A stretch of DNA of 21,523 nucleotides from Acetobacteraceae bacterium. GTDB lineage: Bacteria; Pseudomonadota; Alphaproteobacteria; Acetobacterales; Acetobacteraceae. Both the position numbers and the translations under genes were made by a program. Location: the NCBI GenBank assembly GCA_030039695.1, contig JASHVB010000495.1, forward strand, positions 1-21,523, given 5' to 3'. Under the pieces are notes generated by a model. The model saw only the letters and a program-made list of their open reading frames with translations, was not told the DNA's origin and ran no database searches. Positions 14,601-21,523 of the stretch are shown here, piece by piece (position 1 is the stretch's first letter; each line of letters starts with the position of its first letter).

Positions 14601-16121
14601 ATGCACCCTGAGGATGCCATCGCCGACAAGCGCCGCCCCTATACAGGCGCCGAATACATGCAAAGCCTGCGAGACGGCCGAGAGGTCTACATCGACGGCG
14701 AGCGCGTGACCGACGTCACCACGCATCCCGCCTTTCGCAATTCCGTCCGCTCCATCGCTCGGCTGTACGACGCGCTGCACGACCCGGCGCAACAGCCTGT
14801 CCTCACCTGCCCCACCGACACCGGTTCCGACGGGTACACCCATCGATATTTCCGCGTATCCCGATCGCGCGAGGACCTCGTGGCCGCGCAAGGCGCCATC
14901 GCCGCCTGGTCGCGCCTGACCTACGGCTGGATGGGCCGCACGCCCGACTACAAGGCAGCGTACACGAACACGCTTGGCGCCAATCCCGAGTACTACGGCC
15001 CGTACGCCGACAACGCCCGCGCCTGGTACAAGCGCGCGCAGGAAACCGTGCCGTTCATGAACCACGCCATCGTCAATCCGCCGGTCGATCGCCACAAGCC
15101 AGCGGAACAGGTGAAGGACGTGTTCGTCAGCGTCGAGAAGGAGACGGACGGCGGCATCATTGTTTCCGGCGCCAAGGTCGTCGCCACCTCAGCGGCGATG
15201 ACGCACTTTAACTACATGGGACAAAGTTCGAAGACGGCAACTGAAGACCTGGACATGTCACTCATGTTCATCGTCCCAATCGACGCACCCGGCCTCAAAC
15301 TCTTCTGCCGCACCTCCTACGAACAAGCGGCCCGGCGAAACGGTACACCGTTCGACTATCCGCTGTCATCGCGCTTCGACGAAAACGACGCGATCTTTGT
15401 CCTCGACAAGGTATTTGTGCCTTGGGAGGACGTGTTCATCTACCGCGACCCTGCGCGCGTGCTCTCGTTTTATCCGCGTTCCGGCTTCATGCCCGGCTTC
15501 CTGTTCCAGGGCTGCACGCGCTTCGCCGTCAAGCTCGACTTCATCTGCGGCCTGCTGCACAAGGCCCTGCGCTGCACGGGTGGCGACGATGCGCGCGGCA
15601 ACCAGGCCTTGCTCGGTGAGGCGATTGCTTGGCGCAATCTGTTCTGGTCACTGTCCAACGCGATGGCGAACAATCCCGATCCGTGGAAAGGCGACGCGGT
15701 GCTGCCGGAGCTTCGCGCCGCCCTGGCCTATCGCGTGTTTGCACCGGACGCGTACCCGCGGATCAAGGACATCGTGGAACGCACGGTCACATCGGCGCTG
15801 ATCTATCTGCCGTCGTCAGCGAAGGATTTCGCCAACCCCGAGATCGAGCGTTATCTGCGACAATATGTGCGCGGGTCATACGGCATCGAATACGACGAGC
15901 GCATCAAAATCATGAAGCTGCTGTGGGATGCACTGGGTACGGAATTCGGCGGCCGCCACGAGCTGTACGAACGCAACTATGCCGGCGGCTGGGACGACAT
16001 CCGGATACAAACGCTCACTGGTGCGCAGCGTGGCGGTGACATGGCCGCGATGGAGGCCCTGGTCGAGCAATGCATGGCGGATTACGACGCGAACGGGTGG
16101 AAGAGCGAGACCTGGGATTGA
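14601..16121 (+). CDS. 4-hydroxyphenylacetate 3-monooxygenase (HpaB)-family oxygenase
   Basis: The 506-residue product belongs to the FADH2-dependent two-component aromatic hydroxylase family (HpaB; PvcC and 4-hydroxybutyryl-CoA dehydratase are relatives). R113, Y117 and H155 fall at the same numbers as the substrate-binding residues of the E. coli enzyme (GRTPDY at 112-117, NHAIVNP at 154-160). DRHKP follows, and the C-terminal acyl-CoA-dehydrogenase-like helical domain is complete, ending near GAQRGGDMAAM. ATG 14601 is chosen over upstream in-frame codons because AAGGTGGAG precedes it and the family starts near here. No flavin reductase (HpaC) lies in the window, so reduced flavin must come from elsewhere. 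The substrate is not known; a phenol is a reasonable guess. Confidence 0.88.
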   Translation: MHPEDAIADKRRPYTGAEYMQSLRDGREVYIDGERVTDVTTHPAFRNSVRSIARLYDALHDPAQQPVLTCPTDTGSDGYTHRYFRVSRSREDLVAAQGAIAAWSRLTYGWMGRTPDYKAAYTNTLGANPEYYGPYADNARAWYKRAQETVPFMNHAIVNPPVDRHKPAEQVKDVFVSVEKETDGGIIVSGAKVVATSAAMTHFNYMGQSSKTATEDLDMSLMFIVPIDAPGLKLFCRTSYEQAARRNGTPFDYPLSSRFDENDAIFVLDKVFVPWEDVFIYRDPARVLSFYPRSGFMPGFLFQGCTRFAVKLDFICGLLHKALRCTGGDDARGNQALLGEAIAWRNLFWSLSNAMANNPDPWKGDAVLPELRAALAYRVFAPDAYPRIKDIVERTVTSALIYLPSSAKDFANPEIERYLRQYVRGSYGIEYDERIKIMKLLWDALGTEFGGRHELYERNYAGGWDDIRIQTLTGAQRGGDMAAMEALVEQCMADYDANGWKSETWD

Positions 16122-16129
16122 TCATGACC

Positions 16130-16201
16130 TCATTACGACGAGCCGGGCGACGAAGTAATCCGCGGCGGAAAATTGCTTCGTCGCCGGGCTCGTCGCAATG
16201 A
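16130..16201. repeat. long palindromic intergenic repeat
   Basis: Arms 16130-16159 and 16172-16201 are inverted copies identical at 27 of 30 positions, separated by 12 bases. The arms have the CATTGCGACGAG...GACGAAGCAAT layout of abundant intergenic palindromes known in several alphaproteobacteria. It sits 8 bases after the monooxygenase stop and before the end of the convergent CinA-like gene, where it would form a stable hairpin in both transcripts. Confidence 0.8.
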
Positions 16202-16226
16202 CCTGAAGGCGCATGGCAGAGAATTG

Positions 16227-16988
16227 CTAGCCTTCAGGTTCGCCTTGAATTGGTACTTTGCCCAGCTCCGTGACGAGCGCGGTGACTTCCGCGATCACCG
16301 TCTCCACCGTCGCGACGTCCGTTCCTTTCGCCACCAGCGCCACCCCATTGCCACTTGGGCGGTAAAACGGATAACTGCCAAGATCGGTGCTCGGATACTT
16401 TGCCTGGATCGCGCCCAGACCCTGCGCGATCACGCCTTCCGGTAATCCCAACGCGTGCACGGCCCGCGAGACCACCTTTGGCCCGCCGTGCAGCCGAGGC
16501 GCCAGCCATTCCCACATCGATTGCATGACCCGCGGCACGCCTGCCATCACATAGACGTTGCCGATCTGAAATCCGGGAGCCACCGACAGCGCATTCTCGA
16601 TCAGCGTCGCACCGCGCGGCATCGTTGCCATGCGCTGGCGCGCCGCGTTGAATCCGCCAGGCGGGTAGGTTTTCTCCATGCGGGCCCAAGCTTCCGGATG
16701 CGGCTCCCACGGCACGCCAAACGCAGCGGCGACACACTCGCTGGTGATGTCGTCGTGCGTCGGGCCGATGCCGCCGGTGGTGAACACGTAGTCGAATTTC
16801 GCTCGCACTTCGTTCACCGTGTCGATGATGGTCTGTGCGACGTCGGGGATCACCCGCACTTCCCGCAGCGGAATGCCGGTCTCGCCGAGGCCAACGGCGA
16901 GGAACCTTATGTTGGCATCCTGCGTGCGGCCGGACAGCACCTCGTTGCCGATCACCAGCAGGCAGGCGGTGGGATTGGTCGCGGGCAT
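16227..16988 (-). CDS. CinA/MoaB-like molybdopterin-binding domain protein
   Basis: The 253-residue product has one MoCF (MoaB/Mog) domain of the kind found at the N-terminus of competence/damage-inducible protein CinA. The domain starts ACLLVIGNEVLSGRTQDAN, shows the phosphate-binding TTGGIGPTHDDIT at about 71-83 and ends with the VYVMAGVPRVMQSMW region. The C-terminal nicotinamide-nucleotide amidohydrolase domain of full CinA is absent, as in many short alphaproteobacterial homologues. Its reaction is uncertain: pyrophosphatase on ADP-ribose or a molybdopterin-related step are the family options. ATG 16988 is preferred because GAGGGAA stands just before it; GTG 17003 would overlap the stop of the upstream gene. 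It is very likely co-transcribed with the GNAT-Nudix gene, whose stop lies 11 bases before. Confidence 0.87.
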   Translation of the reverse strand: MPATNPTACLLVIGNEVLSGRTQDANIRFLAVGLGETGIPLREVRVIPDVAQTIIDTVNEVRAKFDYVFTTGGIGPTHDDITSECVAAAFGVPWEPHPEAWARMEKTYPPGGFNAARQRMATMPRGATLIENALSVAPGFQIGNVYVMAGVPRVMQSMWEWLAPRLHGGPKVVSRAVHALGLPEGVIAQGLGAIQAKYPSTDLGSYPFYRPSGNGVALVAKGTDVATVETVIAEVTALVTELGKVPIQGEPEG

Positions 16989-16999
16989 GGTCGGTTCCC

Positions 17000-18079
17000 T
17001 CACAGGAAGTCGCGCAGCAACGGGATCAGCGGCTTGTCCGCCGGCGGCATTTCATACTCGCCCAGCTTCTGTGGCCGCACCCATTTCAGCGTCTGGTTCT
17101 CCCGCGCGGTCGGAATGCCCTTCCAGCGGCGGCAGAGGTACAGCGGCATCAGCAAGTGGAAGCGTTCGTAGGCGTGCGAGGCGAAGGCAAACGGCGCGAG
17201 GCAGGCCGCCGAGACGTCGATCCCCAGCTCCTCCTTCAGCTCGCGGATCAGCCCGGCTTCCGGCGTCTCGCCCGGCAGCAGCTTGCCGCCGGGGAACTCC
17301 CACAGGCCCGCCATTACCTTGCCTTCTGGCCTGCGTGCCAGCAGCACGCGGCCGTCCACGTCGATCAGCGCGCAGGCCGCCACGAGTACCATCGGTTTGG
17401 TGGCAGGATCCTCACGCGCGACGTCGGGGACGCCGAAGACGTCGTCGCGCGTCGCCTCGAATTTCCACACGGGGCGCTCGCCGGCGCGGGCCACGGAATA
17501 GGCGCTGCCCTCGCCCGTCTTGCGGAACCCGATGCGGCGCAGCACCGCTGCCGAGGCGTCGTTATCGGTCGCGACGTCGGCCAGGATCCGGTCCAGCTCC
17601 AGGTTAGCAATGCCCCAGCGGACCATGCGGCCGGCGGCCTCGGAAGCAACACCGTGGCCCCAGTAGCGGCGGCCGACCCAATAGCCAAGTGTGGCGGTTC
17701 GCGGCTTGCCGTCCAGCCGCAGGCTGACCACGCCGAGCAGATGCTCCTGCGGACCGTCGTGGCCGGTGATGGCGAGTGACCAGGCGATCCCGTCGGCAAA
17801 GTCACGCGCGGTGGCGGCGATCCAGTCGTCGGCCAGCTCGCGCGGGTACGGGAAAGGAACGACGGCCAGGTTCCGCGTTACCTCCCAGTCGTTGATCAGA
17901 CGGTGCATCGCCTCAGCGTCGGTTGCGGCGAGCGGACGAAGGGTCAGACGGTCGGTTTTCAGTGGCGCGAACGGGGGCGGCGACGGATCCGGGAGCGGCG
18001 CGCGCTGACGAGCGGAACGACGCTTGCGCGGGCGGCGCGGGGTCTTGGGCGAATCGGTGGGGACGGGGGCGTGCGGCAT
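17000..18079 (-). CDS. GNAT acetyltransferase fused to a MutT-type Nudix hydrolase
   Basis: The 359-residue product joins two enzymes. Residues 1-40 are a basic, Pro/Arg-rich tail. Residues about 41-210 are a GNAT domain of the RimJ/RimL type (TDRLTLRPL, then the acetyl-CoA loop RRYWGHGVAS at 137-146). Residues about 229-359 are a Nudix domain with a perfect Nudix box (G-x5-E-x7-RE-x2-EE-x-G, 265-286), probably cleaning 8-oxo-dGTP or related nucleotides as MutT does. Such fusions are annotated in Rhodospirillales. Whether the acetylation target is linked to the nucleotide activity is not known. ATG 18079 is the likely start, though an in-frame ATG at 18157 would add 26 residues; neither has a strong ribosome binding site. 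The CinA-like gene follows. Confidence 0.9.
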   Translation of the reverse strand: MPHAPVPTDSPKTPRRPRKRRSARQRAPLPDPSPPPFAPLKTDRLTLRPLAATDAEAMHRLINDWEVTRNLAVVPFPYPRELADDWIAATARDFADGIAWSLAITGHDGPQEHLLGVVSLRLDGKPRTATLGYWVGRRYWGHGVASEAAGRMVRWGIANLELDRILADVATDNDASAAVLRRIGFRKTGEGSAYSVARAGERPVWKFEATRDDVFGVPDVAREDPATKPMVLVAACALIDVDGRVLLARRPEGKVMAGLWEFPGGKLLPGETPEAGLIRELKEELGIDVSAACLAPFAFASHAYERFHLLMPLYLCRRWKGIPTARENQTLKWVRPQKLGEYEMPPADKPLIPLLRDFL

Positions 18080-18505
18080 GGCGGGCGGCAGCAAGGTGGC
18101 GCAGCGCGGGCCGGGGAGGCAAGCAGATGTGCGCCGCGCCCTGTGATTGGGCAACATTTGCAGACGCGCACCGCGTCGGGGCGTGAACGGTCAGCGTGCT
18201 TTCCCAACCGGTCGTCGAGCGTCGCCAGGCTAGCCGCGGTACGCCGGGCAATCGCCACACGGATGGAATTCGGCGCGTGACGATTGAGCGCAACACGCCA
18301 GATCGAAGCTGCGGCGCCGGCATACCAGGTCATGACCTCTTCTCGGACCGACGCTGGCCGTCCAGGTGGCGAAATTATGCTCGGCCAAGCAGTCCACCAC
18401 AGCGTAGGCCGCAGACGCCGTCATCCGGGCTGCCCCTCTCCCCCGTCAGCCTCACCCATCGTAGGCTCTCCGTCGAACGCGACCGAAAGGGTAGAGGAAG
18501 ACACC
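18080..18505. other. 426-base divergent intergenic region
   Basis: This stretch separates the GNAT-Nudix gene (minus) from the crotonase gene (plus) and must contain both promoters. Minus-strand frames are open, but none has a ribosome binding site or clear family. One, starting at 18333, includes ARRTAASLATLDDRL, faintly like the DUF1127 core, and then runs into the GNAT-Nudix gene in another frame. I see no convincing promoter or operator. Confidence 0.4.
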
Positions 18506-19288
18506 ATGCAAGCCAGCTTCGAGCACATCGCCGCCAGCGAATCCGGCGCCATCGCCACGATCGAAATCCGCCGCGGCCCGAACAACTTCGTCGACACCGA
18601 TATGGTCGCGGAAATCGCGGATGCGCTGGAGCACTACGACCGCACGCCGGCAATCCGCGCCATCGTGCTGTGCTCCGAGGGCAAGCACTTCTGCGCGGGG
18701 GCCGACTTCTCCAGCCGCGGTCGGGACGGTGTCGGCGTTGGGGCCAAGCGAGGTCGGCACCTTTACAAAGAGGCGCAGCGGCTCTGGCGCACCAGCAAGC
18801 CGATCGTTGCCGCCGTGCATGGTGCTGCCGTGGGCGCCGGCGTAGGCCTCGCGGTAATGGCGGATTTTCGCGTCACCTGCCCCGAGGCGCGCTGGGCGGT
18901 CAACTTCACCCGCCTCGGCTTTCACCCTGGGTTCGGCCTGACTGCGTCGCTACCGCGACTGATTGGCACGCAGAAAGCGGCGTGGCTTATGTACAGTGCC
19001 CGCCGCATCACCGGAGAGGAAGCAACCGGGATCGGCCTCGCAGACCATTGCGTCCCACTCGACGAGGTGCGCAGCAGGGCAGTCGAGGTCGCTACCGAAA
19101 TCTCTCAATCGGCGCCGCTGGCGATCGTCGCCACGCGTGAAACCTTGCGCCGCGGCCTGGCTGATGCCGTCGCGGCGGCCACCGAGCGTGAATACGAAGA
19201 GCAAAACTGGCTGCGCAACACAGAGGATTTCCGTGAGGGCGTCAAAGCGATGGCTGAACGGAGGCTGCCGAACTTCAACGCGCATTAA
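18506..19288 (+). CDS. enoyl-CoA hydratase/isomerase (crotonase) family protein
   Basis: The 260-residue product is a crotonase-fold enzyme acting on acyl-CoA thioesters. The oxyanion-hole elements are present: HFCAGADFS at 61-69 and HGAAVGAG at 105-112, with a complete C-terminal helical region. The two glutamates that add water in enoyl-CoA hydratase are missing: by alignment they correspond to G114 (GVGLAVMAD) and F134 (NFTRLGFHPGFG). It is therefore unlikely to be a classical hydratase. Crotonases without them include isomerases, hydrolases and enzymes with unknown reactions. ATG 18506 follows AGAGGAAG, and the domain begins there; an upstream in-frame extension from 18284 is not family-like. 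It stands alone as a transcription unit, with a hairpin after the stop. Confidence 0.88.
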   Translation: MQASFEHIAASESGAIATIEIRRGPNNFVDTDMVAEIADALEHYDRTPAIRAIVLCSEGKHFCAGADFSSRGRDGVGVGAKRGRHLYKEAQRLWRTSKPIVAAVHGAAVGAGVGLAVMADFRVTCPEARWAVNFTRLGFHPGFGLTASLPRLIGTQKAAWLMYSARRITGEEATGIGLADHCVPLDEVRSRAVEVATEISQSAPLAIVATRETLRRGLADAVAAATEREYEEQNWLRNTEDFREGVKAMAERRLPNFNAH

Positions 19289-19308
19289 AGCAAGCTTTCA
19301 CGAGCCAC

Positions 19309-19338
19309 GGGCAGAAGGGCATGACTCACCCTCTGCCC
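19309..19338 (+). terminator. hairpin after the crotonase gene
   Basis: GGGCAGAAGGG at 19309-19319 pairs with CCCTCTGCCC at 19329-19338, with one bulged A and a 9-base loop, 20 bases after the stop. The strong GC stem suits a terminator although no T-run follows. Confidence 0.5.
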
Positions 19339-19559
19339 GAATCACCATCCCGGGCACGAGGGCTGTCGAAATGGCGGTCCGTGTAAGCCGATCTCACCGG
19401 CCGCCTTGAGACTCAATTCGCGCCGACCTGGTGCCAGTAGACCGGTCTCTGCTTCTGCCCGCACCGTCGGGCTGAAGACTCTATACCAGCCAGGTTCTGC
19501 AGTCGCACACGATGCGGGCGTGCCGCACGGCCGCTGGCATCACAGCGCGCAAGACGCTC

Positions 19560-19872
19560 AACCGGCACCGCTTCGTGTCGCGATAAGAGGTCGTCGCTGC
19601 CCGCGACCCATTGCTCTACAGCGACCAGTTGCAGATGGTGGTTCCATAGTTGTGCCGGATCGTCCTCGGTGACGTTGGTGCGCAACACATAGTGCCCTCG
19701 CGCCGGCGCCCCACTCAGCCAATTCTGCGCACTTCACCCATCGGCCATCAGGCACTTGGTAGATGCCGGTATCTTGCGCGGAGGGCAAATCCGGAAAGTC
19801 GGGCTCCCGTCCTCGGACAGCAGATGCGTGGATGCCCGAGACAAAGCGTCGCGACAAACTCCCCGGGACCAA
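19560..19872 (-). pseudogene. frameshifted IS4/IS1634-type transposase remnant
   Basis: Reading the minus strand, one frame gives GRWVKCAELAEWGAGAR (about 19690-19750). A one-base shift then continues as GHYVLRTNVTEDDPAQLWNHHLQLVAVEQ (about 19615-19700). The combined line resembles the pre-catalytic block of IS4/IS1634-group transposases, where a YLLRTN...DP..LW..YIQL..VE pattern precedes the catalytic glutamate (here near VAVEQ). The expected following residues (AFKxLKxDLxLRP) are not recognisable, and the N-terminal half is missing, so only a decayed internal piece remains. No terminal inverted repeats were found. The rest of 19339-19893 shows nothing else. The family call rests on one motif. 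Confidence 0.4.
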
Positions 19873-19893
19873 GAGGGGACCATGATGCAGACG

Positions 19894-20769
19894 TCAACGC
19901 ACCCGCACATACTTGTCCACGCCGCGATCGACCGTCAGGCCGGCGTAGATATCGCCGCGTGAGTCAACGCCGACGCCGTGCACGTGCCGGCTCTCCAGGC
20001 GCACCAGCACAGTGCCGCTTGGATCGCGCACACAGACGTAAGCTGGCTTGTCGCCGTCCTCTTGCTCGGCGAGGTAAAAATTGCCGTCCGTGCCACGGCT
20101 GATGTCATTCGGTCCGCCCATGCCGGTCCACTGGCCGAGAAATTCGCCGTCGGGGGTAAAGATCTGAACGCGCTTGTTGGAGCGGTCAGCGACACAGAGA
20201 TTTCCGGCGTCGTCGATCGCGATGCTATGCGGCAGATGGAACTGGCCCGGGCCGTGCCCCGGCTCACCCCATGACGTCACCAACTCGCCGTCGGCCGTGA
20301 AGCGGTGAACGCGCGCGTTGCGATAGCCGTCGGTGACATAGATGTCGCCGTTGGGATGCGGCAGCATCTCCGTGGGGTGGTTGAACGGCCCGGCCGCGCG
20401 CACCGCAAGCCACGGCGCGCCGGTACAGCCGGTATCAGAGTGCACACCGCGCTGGCCGAGTGTCAGCAGCACCTTGCCATCCAGGGTGAAGGACTTGGCG
20501 ACCGAGTCAGAGCGATCGGTCGTGTAAACGGTGTTGCCAACAATTTTCAGGCCGTGCGGATCGGTGACCTCACCACTGCCCCACGCACCGAGATATTTGC
20601 CATCCCGGTCGAACACCACCACCGGAGGATCCCGGCGTTGGAACACATAGATATGGTCCTGCAGATCAGCCGCCACGCGGCTCACCAGTCCAAACCTCTC
20701 ACCGTCCGGAAGTTTGAAGAAGTCACGGATGATTTCGTATCTGTAACCGTCGCTACCAATGGCTGGCAT
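19894..20769 (-). CDS. NHL-repeat beta-propeller protein (peptidyl-alpha-hydroxyglycine lyase-like)
   Basis: The 291-residue product is built of NHL repeats, forming a six-bladed beta-propeller like the lyase domain of peptidylglycine amidating enzymes. Repeat cores are visible as DHIYVFQRRDPPVVVFDRDGKYL, GNTVYTTDR, GDIYVTDGYRNARVHRFTADGELV, GNLCVADRSNKRVQIFTPDGEFL and GDIYAGLTVDRGVDKYVR. The HLPHSIAIDDAGN line matches the metal- and substrate-contact region of these lyases. No signal peptide is seen, so it is probably cytoplasmic. The start at ATG 20769 is chosen because GGGAGGA lies about ten bases before it; the longer upstream frame lacks propeller sequence. Bacterial members mostly have no known substrate, and it could equally be a non-enzymatic scaffold. 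Confidence 0.83.
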   Translation of the reverse strand: MPAIGSDGYRYEIIRDFFKLPDGERFGLVSRVAADLQDHIYVFQRRDPPVVVFDRDGKYLGAWGSGEVTDPHGLKIVGNTVYTTDRSDSVAKSFTLDGKVLLTLGQRGVHSDTGCTGAPWLAVRAAGPFNHPTEMLPHPNGDIYVTDGYRNARVHRFTADGELVTSWGEPGHGPGQFHLPHSIAIDDAGNLCVADRSNKRVQIFTPDGEFLGQWTGMGGPNDISRGTDGNFYLAEQEDGDKPAYVCVRDPSGTVLVRLESRHVHGVGVDSRGDIYAGLTVDRGVDKYVRVR

Positions 20770-20947
20770 CGTTGGGATCCTCCCATGCGAGACTAGGTGT
20801 ATGCGGCCAGAAGAGGGCGGCCGCGGCAAGAGCCGGCAACTCTGGGCGGTGCCGGACCGTCTCGCCATCGTTAGAAGCAGGCGAGGCACACGTGTGGTTG
20901 CATCGCCGCGCGAATGTACCTCACCGCATCGTGAAAGGCTCAGCGAC

Positions 20948-21202
20948 ATGAAACACGTTTACTACATCGCGGCAGTGCTTGTGGTCGCGAGCACAACAAG
21001 CCCCGGAGCGGCGCGCGCGAATGTCTGCCGGGCTGGCAGCCTGATCTGCCCCACCACGATGCCCATCGACGGATACTGCGAGTGCACGTCACATGGTGTG
21101 ACGAAAGATGGCACTGTTGTGCAGTCGCACGATCACCATGTGCACATCAACGCCACCTCGAGTGGGTGCGGCGCGCGTCCGAACTCGCCTGGTTGTCGCT
21201 GA
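20948..21202 (+). CDS. small secreted Cys-rich protein
   Basis: The 84-residue product starts with a Sec-type signal peptide: MKH, a hydrophobic core YYIAAVLVVASTT, then an Ala-rich region with likely cleavage after ARA (about residue 24). The mature part, about 60 residues, has six cysteines (VCRAG, LICPT, YCECT, GCG, GC near the end), suggesting three disulfides in the periplasm or outside the cell. The line MPIDGYCECTSHG is probably the conserved core of a small family; I cannot name a function. A His-rich patch (SHDHHVHIN) could bind metal. GAAAGG lies about ten bases before the ATG. It is divergent from the NHL-repeat gene, with 178 bases between starts. Confidence 0.72.
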   Translation: MKHVYYIAAVLVVASTTSPGAARANVCRAGSLICPTTMPIDGYCECTSHGVTKDGTVVQSHDHHVHINATSSGCGARPNSPGCR

Positions 21203-21523
21203 AACGCAGTCGCTCGCTGCGACGGCGCGCTAACAGGTCACCGATCGAAGCATCCGGTGGCAGCCTCCGGGTACGCGGTCCGCTGGTAATCGCTGCGTAG
21301 ACCGACCAGTGGCGGCACTCCGCGGCTCAACGGGGCGTCTTGGGACAAACGACAGTGAACACCTTTGGCACCGCATGACGCGCAGGTAACGATTGGAATG
21401 GAAACATACAGGCCAAGGCTTCGGATAGAGCGGGCGGCCTTGCTCGACCCCAGAGGTCGCCCGCTTCGTGTGCTCTTTCGGTGACACATTCGATGCCGGA
21501 CCGCGCACGTGGAACATACGTAT
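21203..21523. other. 321-base terminal stretch without a supported gene
   Basis: The open frames here (for example minus 21230-21517) lack ribosome binding sites and resemble nothing known. The only structure seen is the hairpin at 21429-21465. A gene may begin beyond the right edge. Confidence 0.4.
21429..21465. terminator. GC-rich hairpin near the right edge
   Basis: AGCGGGCGGCC at 21429-21439 pairs with GGTCGCCCGCT at 21455-21465 (11 pairs, one of them G-T) around a 15-base loop. It could end the transcript of the Cys-rich protein gene or of a convergent gene beyond the window. It has no T-run. Confidence 0.35.

Noticed and set aside
18165..18333. Minus-strand frame starting MTWYAGAAASIWRVAL with a DUF1127-like ATLDDRL core
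   Set aside because: The match is only a few residues, there is no ribosome binding site, and the frame runs on into the GNAT-Nudix gene instead of stopping at about 50-60 residues as DUF1127 proteins do.
21429..21465. Stem-loop considered as a tRNA piece
   Set aside because: No anticodon or T-arm layout and no acceptor stem; it is a simple hairpin.

Overview
The window is GC-rich and densely coded, and reads as the chromosome of an alphaproteobacterium, probably Rhodospirillales/Acetobacteraceae. This rests on a fused shikimate kinase/3-dehydroquinate synthase divergent from xerD, a GNAT-Nudix fusion, an alphaproteobacterial-type Rieske protein, a DUF1244 protein and a palindromic intergenic repeat of alphaproteobacterial style. 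The assignment is by eye only. No rRNA, tRNA, CRISPR array or complete insertion sequence was seen.

Positions 1-2054 are an eroded accessory stretch. They hold the 3' end of a phosphonate-type ABC permease (phnE), a 15-codon stub of a tyrosine integrase, a PP2C-like phosphatase gene with locally low GC, and four copies of an irregularly spaced motif resembling the end of an IS21-type element. Positions 2055-6527 hold pyruvate kinase and glycerate 2-kinase on the minus strand (glycerate to 2-phosphoglycerate, and PEP to pyruvate), separated by a 161-bp inverted-repeat element. They are followed by a divergent DUF1244 gene, a 660-bp gap and an NTF2-like gene.

Positions 6618-8206 (minus) hold a TIM-barrel sugar isomerase/epimerase-like gene and a Rieske subunit gene (petA) without petB or petC beside it. 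Positions 8469-13454 (minus) are a compact run aroKB > phytanoyl-CoA dioxygenase-like > O-antigen ligase-like > GT9 glycosyltransferase. Two junctions overlap by 4 nt (ATGA and GTGA), which suggests one transcript linking aromatic biosynthesis with surface-glycan assembly. Divergent from it are an unannotated-size 47-codon membrane peptide gene coupled to xerD, then an HpaB-type flavin monooxygenase gene.

Positions 16130-18079 hold a long palindrome, a CinA/MoaB-like gene and the GNAT-Nudix fusion. Positions 18506-21523 hold a crotonase lacking both canonical catalytic glutamates, a region with a frameshifted transposase remnant, an NHL-repeat beta-propeller protein, and a small secreted Cys-rich protein. 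I see no clearly new multi-gene defence or mobile system. The best leads are the glycan operon with its dioxygenase, the PP2C island, the orphan Rieske gene and the two inverted-repeat elements.
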